DNA of 64,000 nt from Jaltomata sinuosa (Eukaryota; Streptophyta; Magnoliopsida; Solanales; Solanaceae): contig QJPP01000275.1 in assembly GCA_003996215.1 (NCBI GenBank), positions 1 to 64,000 of the forward strand. The letters are read 5' to 3'. Below the pieces are notes generated by a model that was not told the DNA's origin, ran no database searches, and worked only from the letters and a program-made list of their open reading frames with translations. The stretch's first letter is position 1. Each line of letters begins with the position of its first letter. Below, in pieces: positions 62,301 through 64,000 of this stretch. The position numbers and the translations under genes were made by a program.

Positions 62301-64000
62301 GATATACTTCCCTGCTGAGACTTGATCTTCAGGTTTACTTAAAGTGATAAAGTGGAAATGTTTGAAGTTTTCTGCTCTTACTGTCTTGTATTAGGTGTAG
62401 CTTTAATATTTAATATCGACTTAATTTATCACACACGATATCTATATGAAGAGGATTCATGACAAGCTTCCTCAGGTGAGTTTGATAGCATTCTGGTACG
62501 AGATGTTCCGGCATGGGTATCTTCTTGTTTGTGTATGGTACTGAGGAAAATTTGATAATGTTGAGGGCGGTGAATTTAATGTTTTGGGTGCATCCAAAAG
62601 TTTTTGAATGTGGATATCAAGACCTGTGTAGTTCCTTACCCCATGATACTTGTTTTTTTTTTTTTTTTTTTTTTTTTTTAGTTATAACAAGTTACTTCTT
62701 CTCTGTAGGAAGGAGAGTTTGCAAGTATCTTTGTGAAGAAATTGAGGAAAAGACAAATGCGGAACTTCTTCCTCTGCCTTATGGTTTCCCAAGTAAGTTC
62801 AGTTCTCCCCTTTTGATGCAATTCAATACAAGTAACAAATAAAAGCACCAATGTATTGATTAACAGTAGGAGATTTGGTTGTCTTTTTCCCATTTCTCAT
62901 TAATTTGTATGGAATCTGATCATTCAACCTAAAACCTTAAGAATCTGATCATTCAACCTAAAATCTTAAGATAAGGAGTGGAACAAGAAAATACATAGCC
63001 CTTTTGACGCCATTCTATTCTTGATGTTTGACATTATATAACTCGACACCGGATTTACGAGTGCGAGGTGGGTTAAGTAAAGTTTGGGTCTAATACCATG
63101 AAAAAGGATCTGAGAATCCAAGAAAAAAGTGTAGTAGTCCTAGACCTTTATGTACCCATCTGGAGGGGCTTTCTACATGGCTATACCTAATGTGGGGCAA
63201 TATAACTCAACAATAAACTTAAATTTAATGGTTTGTGAACCTACCTACCATTTTTGGCTATAATTTCGTGCATTTCTTCTTTTCGAAATGGTTGTTCCTA
63301 CTCGGCAGATATCTTCTTATAATTAATTTTTTCCATTTGTGGTTCTTCAGGGTGTTCCCATGATATATATGGGCGATGAATATGGTCACACTAAGGGAGG
63401 AAACAACAACACGTATTGCCATGATAATTATGTACTTGTTTACTTCCATTTATATTACTACTATTCCCAGATGTCGGTCCATGCTTGGGTTCACTGATCT
63501 CAACCCCTTTCTGTAGATAAATTACTTCCGTTGGGATAAGAAGGATGAATCTTCATCTGATTTTTTAAGATTTTGCTGCCTCATGACCAAATTCCGCCAG
63601 TAAGAATCTAGCTTGTTTTTCCCAATGTCGATGGTTCTTCCTCAACTTTTGACTGCTGTTTGCATGCTTGCAGCCAATGTGAATCACTGGGATTAGATGG
63701 TTTCCCTACAGCAGATAGACTGCAATGGCATGGTCATGCTCCTAGAACTCCAGATTGGTCCAAAACAAGTCGATTCGTTGCATTTACACTGGTATTTTAA
63801 GTATTTTCATTCGTATAGTGGTATCACTTAACTATCATTTCCTTATCCAACTTCTGTAAGGAACCTTATTGTCGAAGATTTATTCCTGTAATCTAAGTTT
63901 CGACACCTTTTCAACACCTTTTCACTTCTTGAGAGTGAACATCACTAATTTTTAATATTTTATAGAAGTTTTTCATAGAGTAGGAGTATCTTTTAGGTCC
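22953..64000 (+). CDS. ISA1: Isoamylase 1 (starch debranching enzyme), 17 exons seen, 3' end outside window
   Basis: Hydrolyses alpha-1,6 branches of glucan in the plastid stroma. In plants ISA1, usually with ISA2, trims pre-amylopectin so starch can crystallise. Coding exons: 22953-23309, 24633-24815, 24969-25061, 25334-25486, 27419-27510, 29058-29199, 29276-29383, 30325-30410, 31779-31850, 31929-32055, 32224-32310, 61290-61382, 61502-61660, 62709-62792, 63351-63431, 63517-63599, 63674-63791. They join in one frame to 706 residues, all introns GT-AG, no internal stop. Plant ISA1 is about 790 residues, so roughly 85 C-terminal residues are missing. Domains: transit peptide (about 1-50), CBM48 (about 80-190), GH13 barrel after about 230. 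Catalytic regions: DVVFNHT (D344), FRFDLAS (nucleophile D419), AEAWDCG (acid/base E475), CAHDGFT (D548). The protein resembles potato isoamylase 1 as I remember it; ISA2 lacks catalytic residues and ISA3 is less similar. Intron 11 is 28,979 bp. Confidence 0.96.
23617..23840. mobile_element. Stowaway-type MITE in ISA1 intron 1
   Basis: Terminal inverted repeats CTCCCTGTGTTTCAGTTTGT and the complement of ACAAATTGAAACGGATGGAG, flanked by TA (23615-23616 and 23841-23842). 224 bp, non-coding. Confidence 0.85.
24633..24815 (+). CDS. ISA1: ISA1 exon 2 (residues 120-180)
   Basis: KRVTEQIFLDP to LDPYAK, the rest of CBM48. Acceptor CTTGCAG, donor AAG|GTCAGA. Phase 0 at both ends. Confidence 0.95.
24969..25061 (+). 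CDS. ISA1: ISA1 exon 3 (residues 181-211)
   Basis: ATVSRGEYGVLGPEDDCWPP to SAADQ, the linker before the catalytic domain. Acceptor TTCCAG, donor CAG|GTAACT. Confidence 0.95.
25334..25486 (+). CDS. ISA1: ISA1 exon 4 (residues 212-262)
   Basis: FNWEGDLPLKFPQRDLVIYE then MHVRGFTNHESSE: start of the GH13 barrel, strand beta-1. Acceptor TTTTCAG, donor AAG|GTGAAC. Confidence 0.95.
25687..25766 (-). mobile_element. TS-type SINE head fragment in intron 4
   Basis: Minus text ACCCAAGGGTGTGGCCTAGT is the tRNA-related start (A-box region) of the nightshade TS SINE, also seen at 30751 and 32891. Only about 80 bp remain. Confidence 0.6.
27419..27510 (+). CDS. ISA1: ISA1 exon 5 (residues 263-293)
   Basis: ELGVNCIELMPCHEFNELEY to GDY; the last codon is split 2+1 with exon 6. 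Acceptor CTGCAG, donor CAA|GTAAAT. Confidence 0.95.
27755..27800. mobile_element. Au-SINE-like fragment in intron 5
   Basis: GGGCAGCCCAGTGCACTAAA followed by a GGGGTCCGGGG word matches the conserved core of plant Au-type SINEs as I recall it. About 45 bp, so tentative. Confidence 0.4.
28236..28335 (-). mobile_element. RTE/Au-type retroposon 3' tail fragment in intron 5
   Basis: TACAACAACAACAACATACC followed by the AAGTGGGG...GGGAGGGTGGGGTCAGACCTTACC block; related to the sequences at 49945 and 50743. On the minus strand it ends in a TTG-repeat tail, typical of this family. Confidence 0.65.
29058..29199 (+). CDS. ISA1: ISA1 exon 6 (residues 293-340)
   Basis: FNFWGYSTVNFFSPIGRYSS to AHKRGIE. 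FWGYSTVNFF is the isoamylase conserved region before catalytic region I. Acceptor TTCTAG, donor GAG|GTGACT. Confidence 0.95.
29276..29383 (+). CDS. ISA1: ISA1 exon 7 (residues 341-376, catalytic region I)
   Basis: VIMDVVFNHTAEGNENGP; D344 and H349 belong to GH13 region I, which shapes the substrate site. Acceptor GGCAG, donor AAG|GTAAGT. Intron 6 before it is only 76 bp. Confidence 0.95.
30325..30410 (+). CDS. ISA1: ISA1 exon 8 (residues 377-405)
   Basis: GEFYNYSGCGNTFNCNHPIV to VDCL; last codon split 2+1. Acceptor TTGCAG, donor GAG|GTGAGT. Confidence 0.95.
30751..30966 (+). mobile_element. TS-type SINE in intron 8
   Basis: About 215 bp with the tRNA-like head GTGTGGCCTAGTGGTCACTA and B-box region, the body word TTGGTGGACAGAGTTACC, the GGGAGGTAGCAG segment and the end CGCGCACCACGG. 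This is the Nicotiana/tomato TS SINE layout. Not a tRNA gene: the cloverleaf is incomplete. Confidence 0.75.
31779..31850 (+). CDS. ISA1: ISA1 exon 9 (residues 405-429, catalytic nucleophile)
   Basis: YWVTEMHVDGFRFDLASILT; D419 in FRFDLAS is the GH13 nucleophile (region II). Acceptor GACAG, donor CAG|GTACTA. Confidence 0.95.
31929..32055 (+). CDS. ISA1: ISA1 exon 10 (residues 429-471)
   Basis: SWDAVNVYGNSTDGDVITTG to NDPILHGVK. Acceptor TTTCAG, donor AAG|GTATTT. Intron 9 before it is 78 bp. Confidence 0.95.
32224..32310 (+). CDS. ISA1: ISA1 exon 11 (residues 472-500, catalytic acid/base)
   Basis: LIAEAWDCGGLYQVGMFPHW to SEWNGK; E475 is the general acid/base (region III). Donor AAG|GTCAGT opens the 28,979-bp intron 11. 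Confidence 0.95.
32891..33026 (+). mobile_element. TS-type SINE truncated at EPRV block 2
   Basis: CATCCAAGGGTGTAGCCAAG to GGTGGACAGAGTTACCTGGT, the first about 135 bp of a TS SINE. At 33027 viral movement-protein sequence begins; the SINE 3' half is not found at the other edge near 49425. Confidence 0.7.
33027..33463 (-). pseudogene. EPRV movement protein, C-terminal fragment
   Basis: Minus frame NVKTHGYNYVSGSELISLSY, then FPTTWTLNSVISPSQVTNAV and NPDGRVCIQFSDNSY, matches the second half of the 30K-type movement protein at 48480-48900. These proteins open plasmodesmata for virus spread. It joins head-to-head with plus-strand coat sequence at about 33463. Confidence 0.85.
33464..34760 (+). 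pseudogene. EPRV coat protein, copy D (lacks N-terminus)
   Basis: Open from RPTPQDGLIEERDWNQTN to a TAA at 34758-34760. It has the coat core (MYATICKSVKNTDRTICKMI, AGFTGQLRGWWDNYL, FNGRFTNQYETVRTLL), a strongly basic Arg/Lys stretch, the CCHC knuckle CYTCGKLGHIAPNC (about 34408-34450), and a Ser/Asp/Glu-rich acidic tail. The first about 260 residues are missing at the inversion junction. After the stop the same frame continues, so coat and protease-RT appear to form one polyprotein in this virus type. Confidence 0.88.
34761..37061 (+). pseudogene. EPRV protease-RT-RNase H, copy D
   Basis: After a Lys/Glu-rich coiled-coil stretch the frame shifts near 35050. It then shows FLGMMQIITAHKWYVKC and the protease active site DSGADVSC, a stop TAG near 35330, then PPIILGTPFIN. 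A frameshift lies near 35875 in the RT N-part. RT motifs follow: PRLVINYKPLNKYLKW, FSKFDLKSGYWQVQI, MPFGLKNAPSEF, YIDDILVFSKTF. RNase H has ETDASNIGYGGIL and VAHEMLYIVKC and is cut by TGA at 36963-36965 before ending near LPDFLSREYLQ. At least two frameshifts and two stops make it dead. Confidence 0.9.
37088..38531 (+). pseudogene. EPRV ORF4, copy D
   Basis: Starts MDPPW after GTATACAG, the conserved acceptor-like site. The Arg/Gly/Ser-rich N-terminus and later parts are cut by many stops and frameshifts (near 37117, 37348, 37443, 37738, 37997, 38300). Later segments are clear: YNNDRQKHTWFIKVCAKIF, PTWFLKWWSYHGPT, ARKISYQEGDKDKMIND, KSDTSMRSATSDEEAV. The most decayed ORF4 copy. The small ORF upstream is missing in this copy. 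Confidence 0.8.
38555..38657. repeat. Long inverted repeat with two inner hairpins
   Basis: Arms 38555-38590 and 38622-38657 are reverse complements over 36 bases with one mismatch. The 31-base centre holds two smaller palindromes: TACAAT/ATTGTA (38591-38608) and CAGGG/CCCTG (38609-38619). It could fold into a stem with a forked tip. It lies just after ORF4 of copy D and before the movement fragment of copy F; the arm words resemble viral intergenic DNA at 42050-42120 (CAGTAGATACACTGTTA). Confidence 0.85.
38664..39060 (+). pseudogene. EPRV movement protein, central fragment (copy F)
   Basis: ENQYNYLHIGMVQIAFKPLT, FLGALKDARNLNFRQSLMGS and GPVYFNTQPNLQLSLSDVN match the 30K-type movement protein core. 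It stops after ILVETN at 39060 and joins protease/RT sequence directly, so coat and most of protease are lost from this copy. Confidence 0.85.
39061..40539 (+). pseudogene. EPRV RT-RNase H, copy F (left inverted-repeat arm)
   Basis: Starts within the protease-RT linker (IDSLQLELFSLNIFDTL), has an in-frame TAG at 39151-39153, then 460 open codons covering all RT motifs (KPSKSPWSCTAFYVNN, PRLVINYKPLNKYLKW, FGQYEWNVMPFGLKNAPSEF, YIDDILIYSKTL) and a full RNase H (ETDASNIGYGGIL, VAHEMLTIVKC, KTDAQSVKYMF) to FLSRE. This is the best-preserved RT-RNase H stretch in the window, but it lacks a protease, a promoter and its usual upstream frame. It mirrors 43773-45251. Confidence 0.92.
40548..40760 (+). 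pseudogene. Small conserved EPRV ORF, copy F
   Basis: MSYLVSFFPEKTLLTMLKIV, then LNRDLQELIIWKVIDSIIMD, a TAG near 40684, then EEVINLEEERYFHDN, ending TAA 40758-40760. Same position as 13508-13693 and 43507-43764. Product unknown. Confidence 0.6.
40777..41505 (+). pseudogene. EPRV ORF4, N-terminal part (copy F)
   Basis: ATG 40777 follows ATTACAG. MDPPWVTKVRGRGNRGRGRG, a Ser-rich stretch, then PWKIFQRYLINGLYFPAESY. The frame breaks at WGISQ (stop 41362-41364) and continues shifted (MKERQISLKGVPMNFTYWDY) to AKIF at 41505, where viral leader DNA in opposite orientation begins. The same frameshift is in the mirror copy at 42960. Confidence 0.88.
41506..41978 (-). promoter_or_regulatory. Viral leader of copy E
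   Basis: On the minus strand this follows the TATA box at 41991-41979. It has a donor-like CAAG|GTAATTA (exon end 41848), the word GACTATGTCCGGCTAAAC shared with block 1 leaders, a short ORF (41665-41618) starting MVAQSDPILLLLALS, and ends TGTACTGGATCTCG. GGATCTCG is also the beginning of the movement ORF (ATGGATCTCGGGG, 49367), so the leader leads straight into that gene on a circular genome. No genuine initiator-tRNA primer site was found. Confidence 0.7.
41979..41991 (-). promoter_or_regulatory. Viral TATA box, copy E
   Basis: CCTATAAATAAGG on the minus strand, about 150 bases downstream of the ORF4 stop and about 135 before the donor-like site. Upstream words (TACTGTAGAAAGATTCCTTA) match promoter copy B in block 1. 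Confidence 0.7.
42145..43535 (-). pseudogene. EPRV ORF4, copy E (most complete)
   Basis: Minus ATG 43535 (MDPPWVTKVRGRGNRGRGRG) to a stop at 42145. Layout: basic Gly/Arg/Ser N-terminus, conserved middle (PWKIFQRYLINGLYFPAESY; MKERQISLKGVPMNFTYWDY; IPNWFLNWWSYHGP), then IEFSIPWIHKWTPEVDYTEE, MARRISVQDGDKEEM and an acidic tail. A one-base deletion near 42965 shifts the frame (WGISQ then stop), so two overlapping frames cover it; otherwise it is open. By genome order this is the likely transactivator/inclusion protein. CATTACAG lies just before the ATG. Confidence 0.85.
42819..45251 (-). repeat. Right arm of 2.4-kb viral inverted repeat
   Basis: Mirror of 39061-41505. It carries its own nonsense codon (44075-44073) absent from the left arm and lacks the left arm's TAG at 39151; both share the ORF4 frameshift. 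Confidence 0.93.
43507..43764 (-). CDS. Small conserved EPRV ORF, copy E (85 aa)
   Basis: Minus frame MSYLVSFFPEKTLLTILKIV, LNRDLQELIIWKVIDNIIMD, EEVINLEEERYFHDN, running past the ORF4 start and overlapping it by about 29 bases in another frame. It starts 9 bases after RNase H ends. Uninterrupted, no recognised family. Related frames are at 13508 and 40548; the two inverted-repeat copies are not independent evidence. Confidence 0.5.
   Translation of the reverse strand: MSYLVSFFPEKTLLTILKIVPLNRDLQELIIWKVIDNIIMDTLLYELYEEVINLEEERYFHDNVDVYKYNSNVSLQDGPSLGNQG
43773..45748 (-). pseudogene. EPRV protease-RT-RNase H, copy E
   Basis: Minus frame from FLGMMQIVTAHKWFVKY and protease site DSGADVSC through PPIILGTPFIN; a frameshift lies near 45300-45330. 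RT follows with PRLVINYKPLNKYLKW, FSKFDLKSGYWQIQI, YIDDILIYSKTL. A TAG at 44075-44073 separates it from RNase H (VAHEMLTIVKC, KTDAQSVKYMF), which ends LPDFLSRE. Between coat and protease, in-frame stops near 46000 and 45798 add further breaks. It probably encoded one polyprotein with the coat region. Confidence 0.9.
46001..48240 (-). pseudogene. EPRV coat protein, copy E
   Basis: ATG 48240-48238 overlaps the movement stop as TGATG. N-part: IDFSPGSLARKYIQNEF, NHIMFFVPWFITTYLPLFVN, a coiled-coil-like stretch (YLELYVKVLGEHISSLDKKL). Core: MYATICKSTKNTDRNICKMI, AGFTGQLRGWWDNYM. C-part: a basic Arg/Lys stretch, CCHC CYKCGKFGHIAPNC (about 46360-46420) and a Ser/Asp/Glu-rich tail. Breaks: a small deletion near 47275 and a 79-bp foreign insertion at 46979-47057, both shifting frame. 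It needed about 700 codons, so all three pieces are fragments. Confidence 0.88.
46979..47057 (-). other. 79-bp rRNA-like insertion in the coat gene
   Basis: Non-viral GC-rich sequence absent from the coat copies at 33464 and 15110. On the minus strand it has GGTGGGTAGTTTATCTGGGG followed by CGGATG, closely resembling the GGTGGGTAGTTTGACTGGGGCGG stretch of bacterial-type large-subunit rRNA domain V. An organelle rRNA source is plausible; this is from memory, not alignment. Confidence 0.5.
48240..49367 (-). pseudogene. EPRV movement protein, copy E (open, 375 aa)
   Basis: Uninterrupted minus frame from MDLGEISTKS to FNPNDI. It shows the caulimovirid 30K-type core: YLHIGMVQIAFKPLILKGLP, LRDARNFNFRQSLMGSIES, VAYGLVYFNTKPNLQLSLSD, NVKTHGYNYVPGSELICLSY. 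This family forms plasmodesmal tubules or widens plasmodesmata for cell-to-cell spread. It is the first gene after the leader, and its stop overlaps the coat ATG. Called a pseudogene because its promoter is 7 kb away on the integrated copy and the rest of the unit is broken, although this frame looks complete. Confidence 0.85.
49426..49944 (+). other. ISA1 intron 11 host sequence
   Basis: Intronic, no gene. It includes two similar pieces (about 49440-49510 and 49515-49580, sharing CTAGGAA-AAAGAA-CGATTTAG words) and a G/C run at 49695. Confidence 0.4.
49945..50098 (-). mobile_element. SINE (Au/RTE-tail type) with 15-bp target duplication
   Basis: TTATCTTGTTTTGTA occurs at 49930-49944 and again at 50099-50113, flanking a 154-bp unit that begins CAACAACAACAATAACATAC and carries GTGGGGTCCAGGGAGGGCGG and GGTAGAGAGGTTATTTCCG. 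Element sense is minus, with a TTG-rich 3' tail. Its tail matches the RTE LINE at 50743, fitting mobilisation by that LINE. Confidence 0.75.
50114..50742 (+). other. ISA1 intron 11 host sequence
   Basis: Intronic; no gene or repeat recognised. A 70-codon ORF at 50261-50473 has no recognisable family. Confidence 0.4.
51136..53250 (-). pseudogene. RTE LINE ORF, reverse-transcriptase part
   Basis: Minus frames: SSQHRLLVMDLEIKKDKKKR to MKKLKERWRLR (53250-52871), a linker (52857-52639), then RT motifs LSTMVPLYKNKGDIQNCNNY, GIKLLSHTMKVWERV, QFGFMPGRSTTKAIHLVRRL, LHLVFIDLEKAYNKVPREVL, and LCMLFADDVVLI, with a C-terminal WFGHVMRR segment ending KYWREVITQDMERF. Stops or frameshifts lie near 52870, 52638 and 52060. 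The FADD catalytic motif is present. It copies its own RNA at a nicked target. Confidence 0.88.
53433..55504 (+). pseudogene. L1 ORF1 (gag-like, DUF4283-type)
   Basis: Starts MEGNTIYFARGFKSFDITRT. One frame continues through in-frame TGA (53580-53582) and TAG (53811-53813), with DUF4283-like features: MSYFPTLSEIRRWATSNWNQ, KGDWWWKKHKFKLQWWNP, TWIRLVGLPLQLWSHKVFKA. A frameshift near 54350-54380 leads to IPKEVKVGFEGITYVIQIW, followed by an acidic tail. It binds LINE RNA. A stop at 55030 precedes the last part (55148-55504). TGA 55502-55504 overlaps the ORF2 ATG (ATGA). Confidence 0.85.
55501..59135 (+). pseudogene. L1 ORF2 (endonuclease, RT, zf-RVT)
   Basis: MKLKIISCNVRGLNRADKRC opens an APE-type endonuclease (WMVCGDFNVTRF, DRFFYSPDW, SDHNPILLT). 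A 17-G run (55586-55602) breaks the frame early. RT motifs: KAPGPDGFPLCFYL, ALIPKKPGAVELRDFRTISL, FVKGRKIMDATLIASE, CKLDIEKAYNHVNWEYLL, GLRQGDPLSPFLF, LLYADDTIIFCG. The C-terminal part (58491-59135) has a zf-RVT-like domain (KVKCFTWLVAKRACLTHEVL, CFLCEETGETNSHLFLHC). Frameshifts or stops lie near 56480, 56783, 57625, 57866 and 58490. Full L1 layout, no longer active. Confidence 0.9.
59245..60014 (-). pseudogene. RTE LINE ORF, endonuclease part
   Basis: Minus frames LRLGSWNIGTLQGKSIELVK, INIACVQETKWVG, NRNGVGILVDEELRRQVVEV (to 59550) and, frameshifted, EEKKSFWEGLDEVVRDVPII, FVGGEFNGHIGSSPRGYDDV, FRSSVVKTQIDLLLLRTGDR. These are the APE endonuclease motifs. The GDFN-type position here reads GEFN, a possible loss of a catalytic Asp. 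Cut by the L1 insertion after PSEN. Confidence 0.88.
60061..61289 (+). other. RTE 5' UTR candidate and ISA1 intron 11 3' part
   Basis: 60061 to about 60490 is A/C-rich and may be RTE 5' UTR; the join to host intron is not visible. The rest is ordinary AT-rich intron ending TTGTTTCAG at 61289. No gene. Confidence 0.4.
61290..61382 (+). CDS. ISA1: ISA1 exon 12 (residues 501-531)
   Basis: YRDMVRQFIKGTDGFSGAFA to CGSPNLYQ. Acceptor TTTCAG closes the 28,979-bp intron; donor CAG|GTATAC. Confidence 0.95.
61502..61660 (+). CDS. ISA1: ISA1 exon 13 (residues 532-584, catalytic region IV)
   Basis: KGGRKPWNSINFVCAHDGFT: D548 is the GH13 transition-state stabiliser. Ends NNSWNCGE. Acceptor AATTAG, donor GAG|GTAAAT. 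Confidence 0.95.
62653..62679 (+). repeat. T27 homopolymer before exon 14
   Basis: 27 consecutive T, ending 29 bases before the intron 13 acceptor AG (62707-62708). It lies within or next to the polypyrimidine tract. Confidence 0.9.
62709..62792 (+). CDS. ISA1: ISA1 exon 14 (residues 585-612)
   Basis: EGEFASIFVKKLRKRQMRNF to MVSQ. Acceptor CTGTAG, donor CAA|GTAAGT. Confidence 0.95.
63351..63431 (+). CDS. ISA1: ISA1 exon 15 (residues 613-639)
   Basis: GVPMIYMGDEYGHTKGGNNN to DNY; MGDEYG is conserved in isoamylases. Acceptor CTTCAG, donor TAT|GTACTT. Confidence 0.95.
63517..63599 (+). CDS. ISA1: ISA1 exon 16 (residues 640-667)
   Basis: INYFRWDKKDESSSDFLRFC to TKFR; last codon split 2+1. Acceptor CTGTAG, donor CCA|GTAAGA. 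Confidence 0.95.
63674..63791 (+). CDS. ISA1: ISA1 exon 17 (residues 667-706)
   Basis: QCESLGLDGFPTADRLQWHG to VAFTL. Acceptor TTGCAG, donor CTG|GTATTT; intron 17 runs out of the window, so the last coding part is not seen. Confidence 0.94.

Overview
This is a stretch of plant nuclear DNA, almost certainly from a nightshade (Solanaceae). The only host gene is ISA1, a plastid isoamylase-type starch debranching enzyme, on the + strand from 22953 to beyond the right edge of the window. Its protein resembles potato isoamylase 1 as I recall it. TS-type SINEs and integrated pararetroviruses of the solendovirus type (tobacco vein clearing virus group) also fit a nightshade. The species cannot be named from this window.

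Layout: 1-4778 is the end of a minus-strand Ty3/gypsy element (gag, primer-binding site, 3.1-kb LTR). 5405-7566 and 8601-10737 are two direct copies of another LTR-like repeat, each with internal minisatellites. 11404-11544 is a CACTA-type transposon end. 12372 to about 19995 is a scrambled endogenous pararetrovirus (EPRV) block, flanked by 196-bp direct repeats of host DNA. 20232-22952 is ISA1 upstream DNA with Stowaway MITEs. From 22953 the ISA1 exons run to 63791; 17 exons encode 706 residues and the 3' end lies outside.

ISA1 intron 11 (32311-61289) is 28,979 bp because it holds a second EPRV block (33027 to about 49425) and an RTE-type LINE (about 50743-60060, minus strand). The LINE is itself split by a plus-strand L1-type LINE (53251-59233). 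In the second EPRV block a minus-strand unit of about 7.86 kb (49367 down to 41506) holds all viral gene regions in order: movement protein, coat protein, protease, reverse transcriptase/RNase H, ORF4, promoter and leader. All its large genes are broken. Part of it (42819-45251) is repeated in opposite orientation at 39061-41505, so the ISA1 primary transcript would contain a 2.4-kb viral hairpin.

ISA1 itself looks functional: every exon visible is open, all junctions are GT-AG, and the four GH13 catalytic regions are present. No viral or transposon reading frame looks intact. The most interesting points are the intronic viral inverted repeat, the direct host repeats around the first EPRV block, a splice acceptor conserved before ORF4 in all four viral copies, a small ORF conserved between RNase H and ORF4, and a short rRNA-like insert in a viral coat gene.
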